Shown here: positions 1 through 5,358 of the stretch, piece after piece | Position numbering within the stretch: the first letter of the stretch is position 1 | How the letters are laid out: every line of letters begins with the position of its first letter | Source: Candidatus Staskawiczbacteria bacterium | GTDB taxonomy: Bacteria > Patescibacteriota > Minisyncoccia > Minisyncoccales > Staskawiczbacteraceae | Assembly (NCBI GenBank): GCA_026395195.1 | Contig: JAPLZD010000009.1 | Span: 1-9,045, forward strand | DNA: 9,045 nucleotides | Direction: 5' to 3' | Notes under the pieces: generated by a model | What the model was told of the DNA's origin: nothing | Seen by the model: only the letters and a program-made list of their open reading frames with translations | The model's database searches: none | Made by a program: the position numbers and the translations under genes

Positions 1-1
1 A

Positions 2-1222
2 AAAGGAGATGTACAAATTAGCGACCCGGAGCTGTCTCAGGCATTTTATGACGAGCTAAGCGGCCAGCCAAGGGATTATTTTATAAATTCAAATAAGGAC
101 TTTGATCTTTATTTAAATCTTTTGGTGCCAGAGGCAGCGAATGCTCAAGGCAAATATTCTGCCAATGTTTTTTTGTTGCAAGGAGATAATCCGCCCGAAC
201 AAATTGCTTCAATTGACGGCGCAACGTTCCAATGGGCCGAGACTTATGAATCGTTCGGCAGGGATTGGTATTTAAAAGGGCCGGAATTCGATAGACAGGT
301 TCCAGCCGGAAAATATAAGATAGAAGTTTTTTCAGCAAACAATACAGAAAATAAAGGAAAATATGTTTTGGCTGTCGGGAAAAAAGAAGCGTTTGACGCA
401 AAAGCAATTTTAAATATTTATTGGCAGATTCCGTTGCTTAAGGTTCAATTTTTTAAAACAGACATTCTGCAATTTTTCCTGACTCCATTTGGCATTGCCG
501 GAATAGGGGTTGTTGGCGGATTGCTGATAATTTTAGCTGTACTTTATTATTTGGTGGGAGCAATAAAACAGGCAATTAGGCATGGTCAGGCAAAAACTCT
601 GCTTTTAACATCGAGTGGCATGCAAATGAAAAACGAAATAATAAAGTTGTTGCAAAAACCGGCTTATGACATAACAGTCGCCTTTATTTCTACGGCAGCC
701 AAACCTTTAGAAAATCTTGAATATTTGAAAAGCGATTGGGTAATTATGCGAGACGAAATGGGTTTTAATGTTGAGGAAGTGGATATTGACGGAAAAACAG
801 AGGCCCAAGTTATGGAAGCATTGAAATTAAAGGATATTATTTTTGTTGAAGGAGGAAATGCTTTTTATTTGCTCAATTCAATGAGAAGGTGTAAATTTGA
901 AAAAGTTATACGAAAATTGTTAAAAGAAGGAAAGGTTTACATTGGAGCCTCGGCCGGAAGCATAGTAGCCGGCAAAACAATAAAAACTGCCGGGTGGTCT
1001 GGAGAGGAAAATATTTCACATTTAAAAAATTTAAAAGGGCTGAATCTTGTAGGGTTTGATATTTTTGTCCATTATCAGCCGGAACACGCCGAAATTATAA
1101 AGAAAAAAATGCCGTTTAAATGGCAGAGGAATAAATTAAAAATTTTGACAGACCAGCAGGCAATTTTAGTTCAAGGAAAAGAAGTAGATTTAATCGGCCA
1201 GGGCGAAATGGTAGTTGTATGA
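2..1222 (+). CDS. Membrane-anchored S51 (peptidase E-like) peptidase, 5' end outside window
   Basis: The frame is open from the first bases, so the gene begins upstream; 406 residues are visible. Numbered from the first codon in the window, residues 1-155 form a polar, beta-rich domain whose end (PAGKYKIEVFS...GKYVLAVG) resembles PPC-type domains of secreted proteins. Residues about 163-188 are one hydrophobic helix, followed by basic residues (KQAIRHGQAK), which suggests the N-terminal domain is outside and the rest inside. Residues about 197-406 match peptidase family S51 (dipeptidase E/cyanophycinase): VEGGNAFYLL is the family GGN block, GASAGS carries the nucleophile Ser317 (codon 950-952), and His357 (codon 1070-1072, FVHYQPEH) fits the catalytic His. 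Family members act on Asp-dipeptides or cyanophycin; the substrate here is unknown. Typical PepE is soluble and about 230 residues, so the anchor and outer domain are unusual. The PPC label is tentative. The stop overlaps the next start (ATGA). Confidence 0.8.
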   Translation, partial: KGDVQISDPELSQAFYDELSGQPRDYFINSNKDFDLYLNLLVPEAANAQGKYSANVFLLQGDNPPEQIASIDGATFQWAETYESFGRDWYLKGPEFDRQVPAGKYKIEVFSANNTENKGKYVLAVGKKEAFDAKAILNIYWQIPLLKVQFFKTDILQFFLTPFGIAGIGVVGGLLIILAVLYYLVGAIKQAIRHGQAKTLLLTSSGMQMKNEIIKLLQKPAYDITVAFISTAAKPLENLEYLKSDWVIMRDEMGFNVEEVDIDGKTEAQVMEALKLKDIIFVEGGNAFYLLNSMRRCKFEKVIRKLLKEGKVYIGASAGSIVAGKTIKTAGWSGEENISHLKNLKGLNLVGFDIFVHYQPEHAEIIKKKMPFKWQRNKLKILTDQQAILVQGKEVDLIGQGEMVVV

Positions 1223-1446
1223 AAATTTTTGTAAAAGCCAAGCCAAATAGTAAAATAGAAAAAGTTGAAAAAATCGACGAAAATAATTTTGTTGTTTTTG
1301 TAAAAGAACCGCCGGAAAAAGGCAAGGCAAACGAAGCCATAAGAAATGCCTTGGCAGTTTATTTTAAAATCGGCTCATCTTCGGTAAAAATTATTTCCGG
1401 ATATTCTTCAAGAAATAAAACTATTGAAATAAATTTAAAAATATGA
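1219..1446 (+). CDS. yggU: DUF167 / YggU family small protein
   Basis: The 75-residue product has the length and the two hallmark blocks of the DUF167 (YggU) family: PPEKGKANEAI in the middle and SGYSSRNKTIEI near the C-terminus, after an N-terminal VKAKPNSK strand. The family is a small alpha/beta fold found in bacteria, archaea and eukaryotes; its biochemical role is not established. The ATG at 1219 lies inside the stop of the peptidase gene (ATGA), and its own stop at 1444-1446 overlaps the next start the same way, so the three genes are probably translated in a coupled fashion. No Shine-Dalgarno sequence precedes the start. The identification is confident at family level only. Confidence 0.85.
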   Translation: MKIFVKAKPNSKIEKVEKIDENNFVVFVKEPPEKGKANEAIRNALAVYFKIGSSSVKIISGYSSRNKTIEINLKI

Positions 1447-1652
1447 AAATAACAATCCACGGGCACATAGTTGAATATGATAATGATACAGCCGCTGGAA
1501 TGCGTTATTTGTCGCGCGAATTGGATGGTGTCGAGGCGAAAGTTTTTTTTGACCAAGCCTACAATCATGGGTCAGCTGTTTTTGAGGATCATTTCGGATA
1601 CAAGTTTAAATTAGTTCATCATGGCGGCGAGTACCAATTAATTAAAGCATAA
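1443..1652 (+). CDS. Small hypothetical protein, 69 aa
   Basis: I do not recognise this family. The 69-residue product has no signal peptide or membrane segment. It is mixed in charge and fairly rich in His (GHI, YNHG, EDHF, VHHGG) and aromatic residues, with predicted strand-like stretches at the start (MKITIHGHIVEY) and end (YKFKLVHHGGEYQLI). The start is supported by the ATGA overlap with the DUF167 gene and by the AT-rich composition matching its neighbours. It is the last gene before the hairpin at 1667-1692, so it probably closes the transcript. The compact overlap arrangement argues that it is a real gene and not a chance frame. Confidence 0.6.
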   Translation: MKITIHGHIVEYDNDTAAGMRYLSRELDGVEAKVFFDQAYNHGSAVFEDHFGYKFKLVHHGGEYQLIKA

Positions 1653-1666
1653 AAATATAATATTTT

Positions 1667-1692
1667 ATAAACCCGCTTTTCAGCGGGTTTAT
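1667..1692 (+). terminator. Hairpin after the small-gene cluster, possible terminator
   Basis: A perfect 10-bp inverted repeat (ATAAACCCGC / GCGGGTTTAT) with a 6-nt TTTTCA loop begins 14 bases after the stop at 1652. No U-run follows it on the + strand; the next bases lead straight into TTGACA. On the opposite strand an AT-rich run ending in TTTTT follows the stem. It may act as a weak or bidirectional terminator, or as a 3'-end stabiliser. It separates the AT-rich cluster from the GC-rich pyr cassette. Confidence 0.55.
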
Positions 1693-1694
1693 GG

Positions 1695-1723
1695 TTGACA
1701 TATATTGCGGTTTTGATTAGTAT
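1695..1723 (+). promoter_or_regulatory. Likely promoter of pyrFE
   Basis: A consensus -35 box, TTGACA (1695-1700), is followed after 17 bases by TAGTAT (1718-1723), a 4-of-6 match to the -10 consensus. Transcription would start near 1730, leaving a leader of about 65-70 bases before pyrF. The overlapping TATAGA at 1721 is a worse option because of its 20-base spacing. The match is to sigma70-type consensus by eye only. Confidence 0.55.
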
Positions 1724-1743
1724 AGAAACTAACGTATTTGGCA

Positions 1744-1790
1744 GGCCTTTGACATCCGATAACTTTTTTGGCCGAAAGGCCGGAAGGAGA
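1744..1790 (+). promoter_or_regulatory. Structured pyrF leader with two mutually exclusive hairpins
   Basis: GGCC (1770-1773), a GAAA tetraloop and GGCC (1778-1781) form a short GNRA hairpin. Its stem can lengthen to 10 pairs because the T-run at 1764-1769 can pair (two A-U, four G-U) with GGAAGG at 1782-1787, which is part of the Shine-Dalgarno region. Alternatively GGCCTTT (1744-1750) is a perfect 7-bp complement of AAAGGCC (1775-1781), which would dismantle the short hairpin. The geometry is visible in the sequence; a switching role in pyrimidine control is inference, and no ligand-binding core or attenuator U-run is seen. Confidence 0.35.
1785..1789 (+). promoter_or_regulatory. Ribosome binding site deciding the pyrF start
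   Basis: AGGAG, within GGAAGGAGA, lies 8 bases before the ATG at 1798. It fixes the start there, because a longer in-frame reading from TTG 1768 would run through both the leader hairpin and this site. It is one of only two convincing Shine-Dalgarno sites in the window. Confidence 0.8.
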
Positions 1791-1797
1791 GTGTGCT

Positions 1798-2796
1798 ATG
1801 TCTAGCGTTGCATGTTTTTCAGACCGTTTGTGCGAAGCGGCGCAAACCAAGAAGAGCATTCTTCTCGGCGGGCTGGATTTTCAGCCGCGCTGTATTCCTC
1901 CGCACCTGATTAAGGAGGTCGTTGCGCATTACGGCCGGACTACCGAAGCGATGGGCCGTTTGGCGCTCAGGTTCAACTGCGCCATCATCGACGCGGCCCA
2001 TGACCTTTTGGTCGGCGTGAAGCCCAACCTGGCTTTCCTCGAGCGCTATGGGCAATGGGGGATCTGGGCGTTTGAAGAAACGGTGACCTATGCGCAGGCC
2101 AAGGGCCTGCTGGTCATCGCCGATGGCAAGAGAAACGACGGTGGCGACACGGCTGATGCTTACGCTGACGCATATCTCGGCAAAGTGCCATTCTTCGGAA
2201 TGGGAGCCGATCCTGCGGATCTTTCGCAGATTCTTTCTCCTGTCCGCTCAGACTGCCTGACCGTTACGCCTTACATTGGCGAAGACTGCATCAGCAGGTT
2301 CGTCGCCAGGGTCAAGGAGCATGGTACGGGCATCTTCGTGGTGACCAAGACCAGTTTCAAGCCAAACTCGTATGTCGAGCAGTTGCAGACGAGCGACTCG
2401 GATCGTCCTGTTTGGCAGAAGGTGGCGTTTATGGTCAACGAATGGGGCAGAGGCACCGAAGGTGCTTGCGGTCTGCGTAACGTCGGTGTCGTGATGGGGG
2501 CAACTTACCCCAACGACGCGGTCATTATGCGCGGCCTTCTGCCTAACGCCTGGCTCTTGAAGCCCGGCTACGGCGGCCAAGGCGCTTCGGCGCAGGATTC
2601 TGTCGTTGGAATTCGGGACGACGGTTTTGGCGTTGTTGTCAACAATTCGCGCAATTTTACCTACGCCTGGCAGAACAAAAAGGGCAAGCACCAGTGCGAG
2701 CCCGAGAAGTTTGCCAGCGCAGCGCGTCTGGAGGCGATCGACAATCGCGATGAGCTCGCTAGCGCTGCTCGCGAAGCCGGCAAGTGGCCGTTTTAA
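1798..2796 (+). CDS. pyrF: Orotidine 5'-phosphate decarboxylase, type 2
   Basis: The product (332 aa) decarboxylates OMP to UMP, the last step of de novo pyrimidine synthesis, in the cytosol. The catalytic Asp-x-Lys-x-x-Asp signature is present as D109-G-K111-R-N-D114, followed by GGDTADAYA as in other members. Upstream, LLVGVKPNLAFLERYG is the substrate-barrel strand with the conserved KPN. Downstream, PGYGGQGA and NNSRNFTYAW match the phosphate-binding region. The arrangement is that of the type 2 (subfamily 2) enzymes, usually about 270-310 residues, so this is slightly long, with a C-terminal tail ending KWPF. The ATG at 1798 is chosen for its SD site. pyrE follows after 29 bases, the same order as in type 2 PyrF-PyrE fusions known from cyanobacteria. 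The gene is GC-rich compared with its neighbours. Confidence 0.93.
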   Translation: MSSVACFSDRLCEAAQTKKSILLGGLDFQPRCIPPHLIKEVVAHYGRTTEAMGRLALRFNCAIIDAAHDLLVGVKPNLAFLERYGQWGIWAFEETVTYAQAKGLLVIADGKRNDGGDTADAYADAYLGKVPFFGMGADPADLSQILSPVRSDCLTVTPYIGEDCISRFVARVKEHGTGIFVVTKTSFKPNSYVEQLQTSDSDRPVWQKVAFMVNEWGRGTEGACGLRNVGVVMGATYPNDAVIMRGLLPNAWLLKPGYGGQGASAQDSVVGIRDDGFGVVVNNSRNFTYAWQNKKGKHQCEPEKFASAARLEAIDNRDELASAAREAGKWPF

Positions 2797-2810
2797 CCTC
2801 AAACCAAGAA

Positions 2811-2818
2811 AAGAGGAA
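2811..2818 (+). promoter_or_regulatory. Ribosome binding site deciding the pyrE start
   Basis: AAGAGGAA lies between the pyrF stop and the ATG at 2826, with 9 bases between AGAGG and the start codon. It favours 2826 over an in-frame GTG at 2784 that would overlap the end of pyrF. It is the second clear Shine-Dalgarno site in the window. Confidence 0.7.
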
Positions 2819-2825
2819 AATAGTT

Positions 2826-3560
2826 ATGTGGACCATGGAAAAATTGATGGGAATTCGTTTGTCTCACGATGCTCGTAGGGTGGAGTTCAAGGACGAGGTG
2901 TGGCGCTTGCCGTCGCCAGACGATGTTCTGGAGTGGTTCAAGCTTTTCCGCGCTGGCTGGGTTTATTCCGGCGATCCGGCAAGAGCTCATGCCATCTTGC
3001 ACTCGGGCAAGCATAGCAACGGATTCTTTCTGGTCAAGCGTTTGTTGTCCTTTGGCAATCTGCGCGAGATCGCCGCGGCCTGCATGATTGCCGAATTGCG
3101 CAAAGCCGGGCTCGGCAAAGTGGACGGCGTGTATGGTTCGCCGTATTCGTCGATTCTGCTGGCCGGAGACATCGGCCGGTTGCTGGGCGTGAAGACCTTC
3201 GTGCCGGAAAAGGATCCGTCGGATCCGAAGGGCAAGAAGATGATCTTCAAGCCAGATGATCCGGCTCCGGAAGGCTCGGTGCTCCTGGGTATTGAAGAGT
3301 TGGTGACAACCTTTGATAGTGGAGAGGCTACAAAAGCCGCCATGATTGCCGGCAATCCTTATCCGGTGACTTTTGCTCCGATCGTCGGAGTGCTTGTCCA
3401 TCGGCCGCCGGAGATTGTCCACGCGCTGCCCGATGGCCGCGTCATCGTGCCGTTCATTGAGCGTCAGGTTGACGCTTGGGATCCGGCACAGTGTCCGTTG
3501 TGCGCGGCAGGTTCGAAAGCGGTTTTGCCGAAAACCAACTGGGCCGAGCTCGCGGCCTGA
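2826..3560 (+). CDS. pyrE: Orotate phosphoribosyltransferase-type PRTase
   Basis: The 244-residue product is a type I phosphoribosyltransferase. Next to pyrF it most likely joins orotate to PRPP to give OMP, which PyrF then decarboxylates. Residues about 98-115 (VDGVYGSPYSSILLAGDIG) form the first core strand and loop. The PRPP loop is atypical: I156-E-E-L-V-T-T-F-D-S-G takes the place of the usual (V/I)-(D/E)-D-(V/I)-(I/V)-TTG-x-S. The two acidic residues and the TT are kept but the following Gly is Phe. The C-terminus has a CPLC motif (C223, C226) and GSKAVLPKTNW, which I associate with a PRTase subgroup often annotated as PyrE. Another PRTase specificity cannot be excluded from sequence alone. 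The high G+C matches pyrF, and the strong terminator begins 20 bases after the stop. Confidence 0.82.
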   Translation: MWTMEKLMGIRLSHDARRVEFKDEVWRLPSPDDVLEWFKLFRAGWVYSGDPARAHAILHSGKHSNGFFLVKRLLSFGNLREIAAACMIAELRKAGLGKVDGVYGSPYSSILLAGDIGRLLGVKTFVPEKDPSDPKGKKMIFKPDDPAPEGSVLLGIEELVTTFDSGEATKAAMIAGNPYPVTFAPIVGVLVHRPPEIVHALPDGRVIVPFIERQVDAWDPAQCPLCAAGSKAVLPKTNWAELAA

Positions 3561-3561
3561 A

Positions 3562-3577
3562 GTTGTTGCAAAACAAC
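3562..3577 (+). other. Small hairpin between pyrE stop and terminator
   Basis: GTTGTT (3562-3567), loop GCAA and AACAAC (3572-3577) form a perfect 6-bp stem right after the pyrE stop and 3 bases before the main terminator stem. It may stabilise the mRNA end. A chance origin is possible at this size. Confidence 0.4.
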
Positions 3578-3580
3578 AGA

Positions 3581-3617
3581 CCTCAGAAGTGATGCAAGTC
3601 ATTTCTGAGGCTTTTTT
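3581..3617 (+). terminator. Strong intrinsic terminator of pyrFE
   Basis: A 12-bp stem (CCTCAGAAGTGA / TCATTTCTGAGG, one G-U pair) with a 6-nt TGCAAG loop is followed after one C by a run of six T (3612-3617). This is a textbook Rho-independent terminator and isolates the pyr cassette from ftsZ. Confidence 0.93.
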
Positions 3618-3618
3618 A

Positions 3619-3646
3619 TTGTTAAAACTTGATTTTATTCTATAAG
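3619..3646 (+). promoter_or_regulatory. Candidate promoter for ftsZ and the downstream run
   Basis: TTGTTA (3619-3624), 16 bases, then TATAAG (3641-3646) is a plausible sigma70-like pair directly after the pyr terminator. It would give a very short leader (about 12-15 bases) to the ATG at 3665, which fits the absence of a Shine-Dalgarno site there. Two perfect TATAAT hexamers at 3656 and 3661 are too close to the start codon to serve it. The call is weak. Confidence 0.35.
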
Positions 3647-3664
3647 CAGTTAACATATAATATA

Positions 3665-5353
3665 ATGGCTAAACCAAAGAAAAAGAAGGTTGTAAAGAAA
3701 GTGGCAAAAAAGAAGATAAAAAAACCTGTAAAGCGCAGGAAAATTTTAGTTAAAAGAAAATTAAAAACTAAAAAGACCAGAAAACCGGTAAAATTGAAGA
3801 AGGTGAAAAAATCAATAAAGCCAAAAAAGATTTTAAGAAAAAAAGTCCAGATCAAAAAAAGAGCTAAAAAGAAGCCGATATTAAAAAGAAAAAAAGTTGC
3901 TGTAAAAAAGATAAAAAAACGCAGAAGAACCCTAAACGCTGCTAAAGCAGCGTCGGGCCCGTCGCGAACTGAAAGTTCGCGAATAGGGTTTCCGGCAGAG
4001 TCCTTTTTTAAGGCGCGAATTAAGGTTATTGGAATTGGCGGCGGAGGAGGGTCAATAGTTTCTGAAATTGGCAGGTCGGTTTCAAAGGCGCATTTTGTCA
4101 TTGCCGATACAGATATCAGGGCCTTGAAAAAGAAAAATGGTATAAAATACTTTTGGTTTGGCGAGACCTTGACTCATGGCCTTGGTACAGGAGTCAATGT
4201 GGATTTGGCAAAAGAGGCGGCGCTTGAAGCCAAGGAAAAAATCAGCGAAACGTTTAAAGACCAGGATATAATAATTTTTATTGCTTCCTTGGGCGGGGGT
4301 CTGGGGTCGGGAGCCACACAAGTTTTTGCCGAGGCGGCCAGGGAATTTGGCGGAATTACCTTCGGAATTTTTACCTTGCCTTTTAAATTCGAAGGCAAAA
4401 ATAAGCAGAGAATTGCCTTAAACGCCTTAAAGTCTTTGCGCCGAATATTAAATGTTTCCTTGGTGATTCCTAATGAAAAAATATTTAAAATTATCGACGC
4501 CAACACACCAATAACTCAGGCATTTTCTGTGGTTAACAGAAGCCTGATTGAATCCTTAGAAAGCTTAATCGATTTAATTTATAATCCGGGAATTATTAAT
4601 ATTGATTTTGCCGATTTGCGGACCATATTAAAGGGCAGAGGAAACACGGCGTTTTTAAATACTGTTGAAGAATCTGGCAAAGACAGGGCAGAAAAGATTT
4701 GCGAGAAAGTTTTATCAAATCCATTATTGCAAAATACAGGATTTACCGCCGAGAAAATTTTGTTTAACATTTCCGGGGCTGAAAGCCTTTCGATGTTTGA
4801 GGTGGAAAAAATCAGCAGCCATATTGCAAATATAAACCCAAAATCTAAAATAATTTTTGGCATCTCCAAAGATTCCAAATTAAAAAATAAAATAAAAACG
4901 ACTATCTTAATGACCGGCGGAGAGCTAAAGGGAGAGTTGCCGGTTCCAAAGCCATTGTCTGTAAAAATTAAAAGTACCCCGAAAGCAGAAATTAAAAAAC
5001 CCGAGAGTGAAAAAGAGGAAAAGCCCAAAAAGGCTAGAAAAACAAAAAAATCATCCAAAAAGAAAATCTTCGGAGGCAACGCAGAAAAAGAAAAAAATAA
5101 AACTACTCCGCCGGCAAACGAAGAGAAACAGATTTCTTATCTCCCGGTTTTTGAGGCTCCGGTTCCCAGCGTGCCCGTTTTAGATCAAAGGCGAATGAAC
5201 ATTTTAGAACCATCGGCAGCCTCAAAAAAGAACATACGCCGGAGCGGTTTGGAGATAAGAAAGGCCGAGGAGCAGGAAGAGAAGAAACGTTTGGCGCAGG
5301 AAAAAGAGTGGGAAATACCCGCATTTTTAAGAAAAGTTAAATTTAAAAATTAA
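3665..5353 (+). CDS. ftsZ: FtsZ-type cell-division GTPase with Lys/Arg-rich N-terminal extension
   Basis: The 562-residue product is a tubulin/FtsZ GTPase; FtsZ polymerises at midcell as the division-ring scaffold. Residues 1-88 hold 52 Lys/Arg and no Asp/Glu. Residues 89-109 are encoded by a palindromic insert. The GTPase core starts near 116 with VIGIGGGGGS. The tubulin signature is G210-G-G-L-G-S-G216, with Leu213 where GGGTG(T/S)G is normal. The catalytic T7 loop N312-I-D-F-A-D317 is intact, so hydrolysis across a subunit interface remains possible. A long Lys/Glu/Pro-rich linker leads to the last 12 residues, which begin IPAFLRK, like the FtsZ C-terminal peptide that binds FtsA/ZipA-type partners. 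Ordinary FtsZ is about 350-400 residues with a short N-terminus. ATG 3665 is preferred to the in-frame TTG at 3629. A divergent FtsZ paralogue is the alternative. galU starts 6 bases after the stop. Confidence 0.85.
   Translation: MAKPKKKKVVKKVAKKKIKKPVKRRKILVKRKLKTKKTRKPVKLKKVKKSIKPKKILRKKVQIKKRAKKKPILKRKKVAVKKIKKRRRTLNAAKAASGPSRTESSRIGFPAESFFKARIKVIGIGGGGGSIVSEIGRSVSKAHFVIADTDIRALKKKNGIKYFWFGETLTHGLGTGVNVDLAKEAALEAKEKISETFKDQDIIIFIASLGGGLGSGATQVFAEAAREFGGITFGIFTLPFKFEGKNKQRIALNALKSLRRILNVSLVIPNEKIFKIIDANTPITQAFSVVNRSLIESLESLIDLIYNPGIINIDFADLRTILKGRGNTAFLNTVEESGKDRAEKICEKVLSNPLLQNTGFTAEKILFNISGAESLSMFEVEKISSHIANINPKSKIIFGISKDSKLKNKIKTTILMTGGELKGELPVPKPLSVKIKSTPKAEIKKPESEKEEKPKKARKTKKSSKKKIFGGNAEKEKNKTTPPANEEKQISYLPVFEAPVPSVPVLDQRRMNILEPSAASKKNIRRSGLEIRKAEEQEEKKRLAQEKEWEIPAFLRKVKFKN
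3928..3990. repeat. 63-bp nested palindromic element inserted in frame in ftsZ
   Basis: An outer 7-bp inverted repeat (AACCCTA 3928-3934 / TAGGGTT 3984-3990) encloses two perfect hairpins and a palindrome. The first is CGCTGC-TAAA-GCAGCG (3937-3952), the second is a 9-bp TCGCGAACT stem with a GAA loop (3962-3982), and the palindrome CGGGCCCG (3954-3961) lies between them. The unit can fold as a multi-arm junction. Its length is exactly 21 codons (residues 89-109) and it keeps the frame. It begins at the base where the Lys/Arg tract ends and has about 56% G+C inside a very A-rich stretch. It resembles in style the in-gene palindromic elements of Rickettsia (RPE) and REP-like elements. No second copy is in the window, so repeat status is inferred. 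Confidence 0.6.
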
Positions 5354-5358
5354 ATAAT

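Larger units (their letters stand above)
1693..3617 (+). other. GC-rich pyrFE cassette, candidate horizontally acquired block
   Basis: This block carries its own promoter, leader, two genes and terminator. Base counts made by hand on 60-base rows give 58% G+C at 1861-1920, 62% at 2101-2160 and 62% at 3121-3180 (48% at 3001-3060), against 32% at 841-900. The two genes prefer G/C-ending codons and have strong Shine-Dalgarno sites, unlike the flanking genes. No integrase, direct repeat or att-like site is visible at the edges, so the route of entry is unknown. Transfer is an inference from composition. Confidence 0.6.

Noticed and set aside
81..407. 108-codon minus-strand open frame at the window start
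   Set aside because: It is antisense to the peptidase fusion, which reads continuously with good domain features; no family is recognised on the minus strand.
1749..1754. Second TTGACA as another -35 box
   Set aside because: No -10-like hexamer lies 16-18 bases downstream; that region is the GC-rich leader hairpin.
1768..1797. Upstream TTG start adding 10 residues to PyrF
   Set aside because: It would translate the leader hairpin and the Shine-Dalgarno site; ATG 1798 has ideal SD spacing.
2248..2802. 184-codon minus-strand open frame opposite pyrF
   Set aside because: Same reason: it lies wholly inside pyrF and shows no recognisable protein family.
2784..2825. GTG start for PyrE overlapping pyrF
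   Set aside because: There is no SD before it, whereas AGAGG precedes ATG 2826; the added residues are not typical of PRTases.
2799..3656. 285-codon open frame on the minus strand opposite pyrE
   Set aside because: It is a shadow caused by the GC-rich codon pattern of pyrE; it crosses the terminator, has no recognisable domain, and pyrE is clearly real.
3656..3666. Two overlapping TATAAT hexamers as the ftsZ -10 box
   Set aside because: Transcription would begin at or after the start codon, so they cannot serve ATG 3665.
3679..3928. Lys/Arg tract as a separate histone-like gene or low-complexity artefact
   Set aside because: The frame runs without a stop into the FtsZ core, and codons alternate AAA/AAG/AGA/CGC without a simple DNA repeat, so it reads as a real protein segment.
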